Source: SPGG2 sp964194625 (lineage in GTDB: Bacteria > Pseudomonadota > Gammaproteobacteria > Acidiferrobacterales > SPGG2). From it: a DNA stretch of 7,252 bases. Made by a program: the position numbers and the translations under genes. The stretch's first letter is position 1; each line of letters begins with the position of its first letter. Below, piece after piece: positions 1 to 5,865 of the stretch. The notes beneath the pieces were generated by a model that made no database searches, was not told the DNA's origin, and was given only the letters and a program-made list of their open reading frames with translations. The stretch is taken from positions 1 to 7,252 of the forward strand of contig CAXMNC010000232.1 of the NCBI GenBank assembly GCA_964194625.1, written 5' to 3'.

Positions 1-966
1 CCGATCCTGACTGGTGACCAACAGATCATCACCAACAATCTGTACACGATCACCGATGGCGCGTGTGAAGGCGATCCATCCGCGTTCGTCGTCGTCGGCC
101 ATCGGGTCCTCGATAGACGCAATCGGGTAGCGATCGACCCAGCTGACGAGGAGTTCGGCAAGTTCATCACTGTCGAGTTCACGGCCTTCAAGCCCAAGCC
201 GATAACGCCCACCGCGGCCAAACTCAGAGGCCGCTACATCGAGCGCAAGGACAAAATGATCGCCCGGAATGAAACCGGCACGCTCGATCGCGCGCACAAG
301 GGTTTGTAATGCTTCCTCATTAGTCGAGAAGGCCGGCCACAGACCACCCTCATCTGCCACCCCATGGCGCTGTCCGCGCTCGGCCATGAGTGCGCCCGCC
401 TCGTGGTAGACAGCGGCGGTCCAGGCCAGCGCATCGGAAAAGCTAGTTGCACCGATTGGAAGCACGAGGAAGTCTTGGATATCGACTTGCCGGTCCGCAT
501 GGGCACCGCCGCCAAAAATTTGAATCTGTGGCAGTGGCAGTATGGCCTCAGCGTCGTTAAGCAGGAACTGCCAAAGGGGCATATCAGCAACGGCGGCGGC
601 AGCATGGGCGATCGCCATTGATACCGCAACCAGGGCGTTGGCGCCGAGCCGGCGCTTGTCCTCGGTACCATCGAGATCGATCAGGATCTGGTCAAGGCTT
701 GCTTGACCTGTCACGTCCAAGCCTTTGAGCACCGATGCAATCTCGGTGTTGATATTTTCCAGCGCCCGAGTCACATCGTAGCCGCCAAGGATTTCACCGC
801 CATCTCGTAAGTCTATGGCTTCACCTGACCCGGTCGAGGCGCCGGCCGGCGCTATCGCCCGACCGGTTGCACCACCTACCAAATGCACTTCTGCTTCCAC
901 CGTGGGTCGACCACGCGAATCCCATACACGCCGGCCAATGATGTCCGTGATCGTTTGCTTTTTCAT
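1..966 (-). CDS. Enolase-family protein (divergent phosphopyruvate hydratase paralogue), 3' end cut by window edge
   Basis: The frame is open from an ATG at 966 to the window edge, giving 322 residues; about 100 C-terminal residues are missing. Enolases interconvert 2-phosphoglycerate and phosphoenolpyruvate in the cytosol. Visible family features are the N-terminal RRVWDSRGRPTVEAEV block (12-27), the mobile loop GASTG (42-46), GGAHAD (153-158, His156), VADEGG (Glu206), ALDVAASEFG (metal Asp243), SIEDP (Glu286) and VGDDL (Asp313). All line up with E. coli enolase at a constant offset of 3-4. Oddities: the usual IQEF is IQDF, so the active-site Glu (E. coli Glu167) is Asp165; the usual NIINGG is QIFGGG; and PSGASTG is PAGASTG. 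The Lys/His catalytic residues lie in the missing part. The start overlaps the upstream kinase stop by 4 bp (ATGA), implying translational coupling. It is clearly enolase superfamily, but probably a paralogue rather than the glycolytic enzyme. Confidence 0.9.
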   Translation of the reverse strand, partial: MKKQTITDIIGRRVWDSRGRPTVEAEVHLVGGATGRAIAPAGASTGSGEAIDLRDGGEILGGYDVTRALENINTEIASVLKGLDVTGQASLDQILIDLDGTEDKRRLGANALVAVSMAIAHAAAAVADMPLWQFLLNDAEAILPLPQIQIFGGGAHADRQVDIQDFLVLPIGATSFSDALAWTAAVYHEAGALMAERGQRHGVADEGGLWPAFSTNEEALQTLVRAIERAGFIPGDHFVLALDVAASEFGRGGRYRLGLEGRELDSDELAELLVSWVDRYPIASIEDPMADDDERGWIAFTRAIGDRVQIVGDDLLVTSQDR

Positions 967-1985
967 AAACCGATCTCGCTCGCCCACCTATTACATACCA
1001 CCTCGAGCTGGTTGGGCGGTTCTAACAGTAATGTTCGCGCCACTTTTCGGACCCGGTCCTTGTCGCGCTCGTCTGTGAGATATTCGACAGGTGACTTGCC
1101 GTCGACGCGTGCTAGAAACAATCCCGGCAACAGGCGTGCCGCGCGGGCTTCACACTCGCGCCTAGGCTCCCATGAAACCCGGGCAAGATAAGTGTCAGCT
1201 AGCGCCCTGAAACATGCCAAGAATTCCTTTGCCGCGTGTGGCGTCCATAGGCATTTCAAAAGCAAATGGTTGAGACAAAAGGCCAAATCAAACGCCGGAT
1301 CGCCGTACCAAGCACATTCCGCATCGAGGAAGACAGGCCCTTGGCCCTGCACCAATATATTCTTCGGGCTAACATCGCCATGCACTAAGGCGTACTTGGT
1401 TGTGGCCGTGGTTTCCACCAATGCGCGCAGGGTCGCGACCAAATCCGGATGGCGCTCACCGGCAGCGATGAGGTAGGGCTCGAGTCGGATGGCATGAAAG
1501 ATTGTGTCGCTCGCGAAACGCGCCCGAATATCGCCATCGCCGGCGGTGGCGCAGTGTATGGTGGACAGGGTTACGCCGACCTGGGCGGCAAAAGCCGAAT
1601 CGGCGCGGCCTTCTCGTAACTGAGCCTTCCAAACCGGATATTCACTGGGATCGAGGTAGGCCATCGCGAATAAACCGCTTGTGGGGTCGTGACCGATTAG
1701 GCGTGGCACCGCCTGCGGACAAAACCGGCTGACCGTGTCGATCCACGCGTGCTCGTAGATGTTCCGCTCTACCGGCACCTGCCATTGTGCGGCCACCTTA
1801 AGCTTGGGCAGTGCTCGCTTAACACATATCGGCCCATCGGCGAGATCGACTCGCCAGATATCTGAAGATACGCCGCCCGCCAGCGCGGTCATTCGCGGGG
1901 TTTGGTCTTTCGAGATTAGGCCGAGACGGCATAATGCACCCAGAATTTCACGGCGTTTTGAATCCACTATCGCTGCATCCAACAC
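963..1985 (-). CDS. Aminoglycoside phosphotransferase (APH)/choline kinase-fold small-molecule kinase
   Basis: This 340-residue protein has an eukaryotic-like kinase fold of the phosphotransferase (APH) family, which transfers phosphate from ATP to a hydroxyl on a small molecule. The N-lobe has a glycine-rich loop (LAGGVSSDIWRV, 35-46) and the putative ATP lysine Lys56 in ICVKRA. The catalytic loop is HGDVSPKNIL (202-211; Asp204, Asn209). The metal-binding segment is FLDAECAWYGDPAFDLAF (219-236; Asp221, Asp229). The overall pattern is nearer methylthioribose/choline-type kinases than true antibiotic-resistance enzymes; the substrate cannot be read from sequence. The start is GTG at 1985, supported by AGGGA at 1989-1993 just upstream; the next in-frame Met is residue 32, too late because it sits at the edge of the kinase fold. 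The stop overlaps the ATG of the enolase-like gene, so the two are surely co-expressed and probably act on related metabolites. Confidence 0.9.
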   Translation of the reverse strand: MLDAAIVDSKRREILGALCRLGLISKDQTPRMTALAGGVSSDIWRVDLADGPICVKRALPKLKVAAQWQVPVERNIYEHAWIDTVSRFCPQAVPRLIGHDPTSGLFAMAYLDPSEYPVWKAQLREGRADSAFAAQVGVTLSTIHCATAGDGDIRARFASDTIFHAIRLEPYLIAAGERHPDLVATLRALVETTATTKYALVHGDVSPKNILVQGQGPVFLDAECAWYGDPAFDLAFCLNHLLLKCLWTPHAAKEFLACFRALADTYLARVSWEPRRECEARAARLLPGLFLARVDGKSPVEYLTDERDKDRVRKVARTLLLEPPNQLEVVCNRWASEIGL

Positions 1986-2002
1986 AAATCCCTGTTCTTG
2001 CT

Positions 2003-2031
2003 TTGAGCCGGCTATTAAAGCGCAGTAAGAT
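2003..2031 (+). promoter_or_regulatory. Candidate sigma70-type promoter for the redoxin/Sel1/BKACE operon
   Basis: TTGAGC (2003-2008) and TAAGAT (2026-2031) are separated by 17 bp, each matching 4 of 6 consensus positions, and lie 42 bp upstream of the ATG at 2073. The 87-bp gap between divergent genes must hold promoters for both directions. On the minus strand TTTAAT (2014-2019) with a weak TCGAAA 17 bp upstream could drive the kinase/enolase pair, so the two promoters may overlap. Assigned by eye only. Confidence 0.35.
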
Positions 2032-2072
2032 GTGTTTTTCGACCACCTGCTCTTGGACTACGAGGCTCTGAT

Positions 2073-2648
2073 ATGGCGGGCGTTTCCTCAACCATGCTTG
2101 AATTGGGTACCGCGGCTCCCGACTTCAGTCTCCCCGATACCACAGGCCAATTGGTGTCGCTGGCCGACTACAAACAAGCGCCCGCCACACTCGTGGTGTT
2201 CATGTGCAACCACTGCCCCTATGTGAAACATATCGCAAATCAATTCGCCGAATTTGCCCGCGAATATCAGGCCAAGGGTGTGGCAGTGATCGGAGTCAAT
2301 GCCAATGACGTCAGTACACATCCCGACGATAGTCCGGAGAAAATGGCCGACGAAGTAAAGAAGATAGGTTACACCTTCCCTTATCTTTACGATGAAACTC
2401 AGGAAGTGGCCAAGAGTTATCGTGCCGCCTGCACGCCGGATTTCTTCCTGTTCGACAAGGATCACAAACTGGCCTATCGCGGCCAGTTCGATGGCAGCCG
2501 ACCGGGCAATAAGATAGCGGTCACGGGCCAGGATCTACGCATGGCGTTGGATGCCGTCTTGCAAGACCAGCCAGTGCCGGCCGAGCAAAAGGCGAGCATG
2601 GGCTGTAACATCAAGTGGAGAGCCGGCAACGAACCTGGCTATTTCTGA
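2073..2648 (+). CDS. Thioredoxin-fold AhpC/TSA-type redoxin family protein
   Basis: This 191-residue protein belongs to the AhpC/TSA–redoxin superfamily. The N-terminal LGTAAPDFSLPDTTGQ (11-26) is the typical entry to this fold, followed by a VVFMCNHCPYVKHI segment with a CxxC pair (Cys45, Cys48) at the thioredoxin active-site position. The loop ACTPDFFLFD (119-128) holds the cis-proline (Pro122) beside an extra Cys120. The C-terminal GCNIKWRAGNEPGYF (177-191) is a hallmark of this subfamily and adds Cys178. It lacks the PxxxTxxC motif of classical peroxiredoxins, so a thiol-disulfide reductase role is more likely than peroxidase; no signal peptide is seen, so it is probably cytosolic. The ATG at 2073 has CGAGG 7-11 bases upstream; an internal Met at residue 8 is a possible alternative start. 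First gene of a likely three-gene operon. Confidence 0.9.
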   Translation: MAGVSSTMLELGTAAPDFSLPDTTGQLVSLADYKQAPATLVVFMCNHCPYVKHIANQFAEFAREYQAKGVAVIGVNANDVSTHPDDSPEKMADEVKKIGYTFPYLYDETQEVAKSYRAACTPDFFLFDKDHKLAYRGQFDGSRPGNKIAVTGQDLRMALDAVLQDQPVPAEQKASMGCNIKWRAGNEPGYF

Positions 2649-2690
2649 CAGATTTGTGCCGAAATGATCTTCTGAATAGGAGGGACGATC

Positions 2691-3110
2691 ATGATGAAAC
2701 CGTTAATGTCGTTATTGTTCATCGTCGGACTCATTGCTTCTCCTGCGGCGGGTTCGAACGGTGAGTCCATGACCCTAACCGAGTTTATGGCTATCCACAG
2801 CCAGGGTGTCAATTCCGAGTTGGGCAGAGGTGCACCTCAAGACCTTGCCAAAGCGGCTAAATGGTATCGACGGGCCGCCGAGCTCGGTTATGCGGATGCG
2901 CAGAACGACCTCGCTAAGCTCTATGACGACGGTCGCGGGGTACCACGGGACGATGTACAGGCTTATGTTTGGTACAGCCTAGCGGCTGATCGTGGAAACT
3001 CCTGTGCGGTCTACGACCGCAAGCCTTTACTGCAACGTATGAATCGAACCGAGCTCACACAGGCACAAGCGTTGCTACGGGAGCTAAAACGAACGATCAA
3101 GTTCAAGTAA
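2691..3110 (+). CDS. Small secreted Sel1-like repeat (TPR-type) protein
   Basis: This 139-residue protein begins with a signal peptide: charged start MMK, hydrophobic core PLMSLLFIVGLIAS (4-17) and probable cleavage near SPAAG (17-21). The mature part carries Sel1-like repeats: DLAKAAKWYRRAAELGYADA (51-70), then QNDLAKLYDDGRGVPRDDVQ (71-90), then AYVWYSLAADRGNS (91-104). Repeats of this kind form alpha-solenoids for protein-protein contact in the cell envelope; no catalytic motif is visible and there are only about two repeats, fewer than most Sel1 proteins. A single Cys105 follows the last repeat. A strong AGGAGGG at 2678-2684 lies 6 bases before the ATG at 2691 (a second ATG follows directly). 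It sits 42 bp after the redoxin gene and 22 bp before the BKACE gene, consistent with one transcript. The partner is unknown. Confidence 0.85.
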   Translation: MMKPLMSLLFIVGLIASPAAGSNGESMTLTEFMAIHSQGVNSELGRGAPQDLAKAAKWYRRAAELGYADAQNDLAKLYDDGRGVPRDDVQAYVWYSLAADRGNSCAVYDRKPLLQRMNRTELTQAQALLRELKRTIKFK

Positions 3111-3132
3111 GGCTTTTTCGTCGGAGATTCGT

Positions 3133-3969
3133 TTGACTCGGCCAGCCATTATCGCTGTCGCTATCACCGGCTCCGTACCACGCAAGAAAGATAATCCGGC
3201 GGTACCCGTCACACCGAGTGAGCAAATCGAATCAACGCATGAAGCGTATGAGGTAGGCGCGTCGCTGGTACATATCCACGTTCGCAATCCTGACGAAACG
3301 CCCTCTTCTAAACCTGAGCTGTTTGCCCAGGTCCAGGACGGTGTCCGTAAACATTGTCCGGGTATGATCATTCAATTTTCAACCGGCGGTCGTGGCCGCA
3401 GCACTCGAGAAAGAGCCGGTGCACTCCAGCTAAAACCGGACATGGCTTCGCTGGCCACTGGTTCGGTAAATTTCTCGAACATGGTTTATGAGAATTCCCC
3501 CGAGCTAGTAAACGACCTCGCCAGCACCATGCGTGAGCATGGCATCAAACCTGAGATCGAGGTGTTCGATCTTGCCATGCTATACAACGCGAGAACGTTG
3601 TTGGACCGCGGGTTGTTGACGTCACCGGTTCACGTGCAGTTCGTCATGGGTATTCCTAACGCATTGCCGGCGCGACGGCGGACACTTGAATTTCTAGTCT
3701 CGGAGCTTGGGGAAATGTTGCCGGATGCCACGTGGACCGCGGCCGGCATCGGTCGCTGCCAATCTCAACTCAATCAATGGTCATTGGAATTGGGAGGCCA
3801 TTTGCGTACCGGACTGGAAGACAATATTCGCTTATCCCGCGACCGACTTGCGGCGAGCAATGCTGAACTGGTGACGTTGGCCGCCGATCTATGCGCTACG
3901 CACGATGCACACCCGGCGACACCAGCGCAAGCGCGCAAGATACTGAATCTACCCGCGGCCGAGTCGTAG
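3133..3969 (+). CDS. Beta-keto acid cleavage enzyme (BKACE, DUF849 / Kce family)
   Basis: This 278-residue TIM-barrel enzyme belongs to the BKACE family, which condenses a beta-keto acid with acetyl-CoA to give acetoacetate and a new CoA ester. The founding member is 3-keto-5-aminohexanoate cleavage enzyme (Kce) of lysine fermentation. Visible features are VAITGSVPRKKDNPAVPVTP (9-28), the zinc-binding HIHVR (His47, His49), QFSTGGRGR (81-89), EIEVFDLAML (141-150), FVMGIPNALPA (170-180) and the signature GGHLRTGLEDNIRL (221-234) with Arg225, Glu229 and Asp230, matching Kce Arg226, Glu230 and Asp231. The Kce Glu14 that contacts the substrate amine is Val15 here, so a non-amino substrate is likely (inference). 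The start is TTG at 3133, chosen because GGAG at 3123-3126 lies 6 bases upstream and the family N-terminus begins immediately. Length is typical. Last gene of the plus-strand operon. Confidence 0.92.
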   Translation: MTRPAIIAVAITGSVPRKKDNPAVPVTPSEQIESTHEAYEVGASLVHIHVRNPDETPSSKPELFAQVQDGVRKHCPGMIIQFSTGGRGRSTRERAGALQLKPDMASLATGSVNFSNMVYENSPELVNDLASTMREHGIKPEIEVFDLAMLYNARTLLDRGLLTSPVHVQFVMGIPNALPARRRTLEFLVSELGEMLPDATWTAAGIGRCQSQLNQWSLELGGHLRTGLEDNIRLSRDRLAASNAELVTLAADLCATHDAHPATPAQARKILNLPAAES

Positions 3970-5418
3970 TTATTGGACCAGGCGCGTATGGGTGTAGGCT
4001 GAGTACCAGCCGAACCAGAATGCACGGTGGGCCGGCAGACGATGGAGGACGCGACCATCGGACGCCTTCAGTTGCGCCTCGTCCAGGCTCCAGCTAATGC
4101 CTTTCTCGTCCATTGCGGTTCGATCGCGATCCCATGTCTTGAAGGTAACGTCCTTTGCCTCGTAGACGCGATTGGCACCCGACTTGTCGGTGAGAACCAC
4201 GAACCGAAGATCGCCGACACGGTCGTGGTGAATGGCGTTCTTGGCCAGGTAACTCGCGGCAATGGCCAGCGGTTTTTCGGGATGTTGAGCAAAGACTAGC
4301 CCCAAAACTTCATCCTTGTTCTTCAGGCGCGTATCCAGTTTTGGTACCTGAAACATGAGCTCATCGGTCGCGAAATACTCTTGGTAGGCAACACCTTCAC
4401 CGTAGTCACGCTGGTGCCCGGTATCCAGTGAAAGTACTTTCGAGTTCGGATGTCGCCGGCGCCATTCGCCCCAAGTCGTGGTAACCACACTCATACGCTC
4501 GAGTGTGATGTCCTTGTCTGCGAGGGGTCCTATCACCGGTCTTCCCCAAATCGTATTCCAGAGTGATTGTGTCTCCTGGTCATACATTAGTTTGTTGGAG
4601 CGATACAGAAAACCGCTGGTGCCCAACTTGTGGTCAACGCCTTTGTGAACCGTCTTATATAGGATCATGGTTCCGCAAAGTGTGCAGTACACGCCTGCTA
4701 CCGGTACACCACCCACATCGTCGACAAACATTTCGTGCCAAGCGAGGATACGCTTGGGGTAAGCGCGCGCATCGCCGTTCACCTCTAGCCCAAAGACAAT
4801 ATTTTCATCATCAAGATATTCAGCCTTATCGGCCGAGATCATATTCGGATTGCGCAACGGTGGGATACCATCCTGTCGCACCCCACCCCAACGTACCTCG
4901 TCGAGTCGGATTTTCATGGTGCGATCGCCGCCAAAATAGCCTTCGAACTTTGGATCGATGAGGCCGTATAAAGCGCTCTTGAAATGCGCGTACTGTGGAT
5001 GAACTTGCGGTTCTTGGGCCCAAAGCCACTGGTACCACTTGTTGATGTCAAATCTGTGTTGTTGACCGGTCTTGGCCTCGAGCAGCTGGATCAGCTTCAC
5101 GGCGACTGCAGGATCCTGACTTAGGTACAGGGCCTCTAACAACATGGGCGTAAAATCTTGCTGCCATTCGGTTTCGATAAAGGTAATAGCTTGTTGCCTA
5201 CGTTCTCCGTCACCCACGAGAAGTACCAGGAACTCAGCCACGATGCGATCGGGGTCGTCCTGTGCAGCATTAAGGCCGCCGATACCGAGAACGAGCATAA
5301 GAAAGACTCCCGCCACCATAGGCGATACTCGGGCTACCCAGCGCTTAGGGTCTATGCTCCATGCCCGTATACGACGCAGAGGTCGCAGAGATGCTAAGAC
5401 GAGGAGAAAATCAGACAT
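3970..5418 (-). CDS. DUF3179 domain-containing protein with membrane anchor or long signal peptide
   Basis: This 482-residue protein is of the DUF3179 family, whose function is unknown. Characteristic blocks are GIPPLRNPNMISADKAEYLDD around 184-204, NGDARAYPKRILAWHEM (214-230), GVYCTLCGTMILYKT (242-256) with a CxxC pair (Cys245, Cys248), LGTSGFLYRSNKLMYD (265-280), LWNTIWGRPVIGPLA (286-300) and the C-terminal AFWFGWYSAYTHTRL (466-480). A hydrophobic stretch at 34-51 ending LNAA looks like a signal sequence or anchor, so the conserved part is probably periplasmic. Residues 54-155 form a helical N-terminal extension before the domain. The ATG at 5418 is backed by AGGA at 5424-5427 (5-base spacing); Met34 (5319) is an alternative but lacks a ribosome site. 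Residues 2-21 are encoded by a dispersed repeat, see 5357-5415. The stop at 3970-3972 directly abuts the BKACE stop. No upstream promoter is convincing. Confidence 0.9.
   Translation of the reverse strand: MSDFLLVLASLRPLRRIRAWSIDPKRWVARVSPMVAGVFLMLVLGIGGLNAAQDDPDRIVAEFLVLLVGDGERRQQAITFIETEWQQDFTPMLLEALYLSQDPAVAVKLIQLLEAKTGQQHRFDINKWYQWLWAQEPQVHPQYAHFKSALYGLIDPKFEGYFGGDRTMKIRLDEVRWGGVRQDGIPPLRNPNMISADKAEYLDDENIVFGLEVNGDARAYPKRILAWHEMFVDDVGGVPVAGVYCTLCGTMILYKTVHKGVDHKLGTSGFLYRSNKLMYDQETQSLWNTIWGRPVIGPLADKDITLERMSVVTTTWGEWRRRHPNSKVLSLDTGHQRDYGEGVAYQEYFATDELMFQVPKLDTRLKNKDEVLGLVFAQHPEKPLAIAASYLAKNAIHHDRVGDLRFVVLTDKSGANRVYEAKDVTFKTWDRDRTAMDEKGISWSLDEAQLKASDGRVLHRLPAHRAFWFGWYSAYTHTRLVQ
5357..5415 (-). 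repeat. CTCTGCG-type dispersed repeat, copy A (inside the DUF3179 N-terminus)
   Basis: Read on the minus strand this segment contains two adjacent CTCTGCG words and ends in a block (5357-5383) identical over 27 bp to 7183-7209 on the plus strand. The flanking GATTTTCT box is shared as well. Compared with copy B it carries one additional 9-nt unit (ATCTCTGCG), an in-frame three-codon difference. It encodes residues 2-21 of the DUF3179 protein, an Arg-rich stretch (LRPLRRIRAW). Confidence 0.8.
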
Positions 5419-5865
5419 AAAAATCCTATTGAGGGGCGAGAGCGGCGTCTGCCTTTTTTCAACGCATCCCGGGCTTGAGAATGCACATCAACTGCTCGCT
5501 TCGGCAGGTGGCGATAGGTCATTTTAATAGTGACATCTTTTTGGGCGTGAAGTTCCTGGCCGATCTGCGTGTCGTAGCTGAACCGGCTGCAGGGGATACA
5601 GTGCTTTGGATCGCAGCAGAGATGCTCTTATTGACTTGGATTGGACAGAAAGGCCCTTTGGGTTTTTGCCAGCGATTTAATGCGTATGTAATCGATGTGA
5701 ACTAGCGGAAGCATTCTCTTATGGCCTGAGGCTGTGCACCTTCAGGTGCCTGTTTCTATACGGAGTGGCCTTATATATCTGGGAGGAGTGAGACGCATTG
5801 GAACGCAAGAGGAAACGTCTCCACCCCATCACCGTCGCTTGCGATCGGGACGGATTCGTGTCTTC
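5419..5865. other. 447-bp gap between the two minus-strand genes, no supported gene
   Basis: No convincing coding region is seen. A 76-codon frame on the plus strand (5475-5705, TTG or ATG start) resembles no known family and has no clear ribosome site. A short stem GCACC-TTCA-GGTGC lies at 5736-5749 but lacks a proper T-run. GAGACG (5790-5795) and CGTCTC (5816-5821) form another small inverted repeat just downstream of the GGDEF-like gene. GGGAGGAG at 5781-5788 looks like a ribosome site but opens only a frame antisense to that gene. The promoter and leader of the DUF3179 gene should lie in the left part; no good -35/-10 pair stands out. Confidence 0.5.

Noticed and set aside
234..671. 145-codon minus-strand frame
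   Set aside because: It lies inside the enolase-like gene in another frame; the enolase frame has all family motifs across the same bases.
963..1985. Antibiotic-resistance aminoglycoside kinase
   Set aside because: Only the fold matches; the coupling to an enolase-like gene and the DAECAWYGDP pattern point to a metabolic kinase.
883..2028. Several plus-strand frames opposite the kinase gene
   Set aside because: They are antisense to a gene with complete kinase motifs, have no ribosome sites and resemble no family.
2073..2648. Classical peroxiredoxin (AhpC)
   Set aside because: The PxxxTxxC peroxidatic motif is absent; a CxxC thioredoxin-like pair occupies the active site.
5475..5705. 76-codon plus-strand frame in the gap between minus-strand genes
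   Set aside because: No recognisable motif and no good ribosome site before its TTG or ATG; kept only as a remark in the gap entry.
5736..5760. Terminator for the GGDEF-like gene (GCACC–GGTGC stem)
   Set aside because: Only 5 bp of stem, more than 100 bp past the stop, and no T-run on the minus strand.
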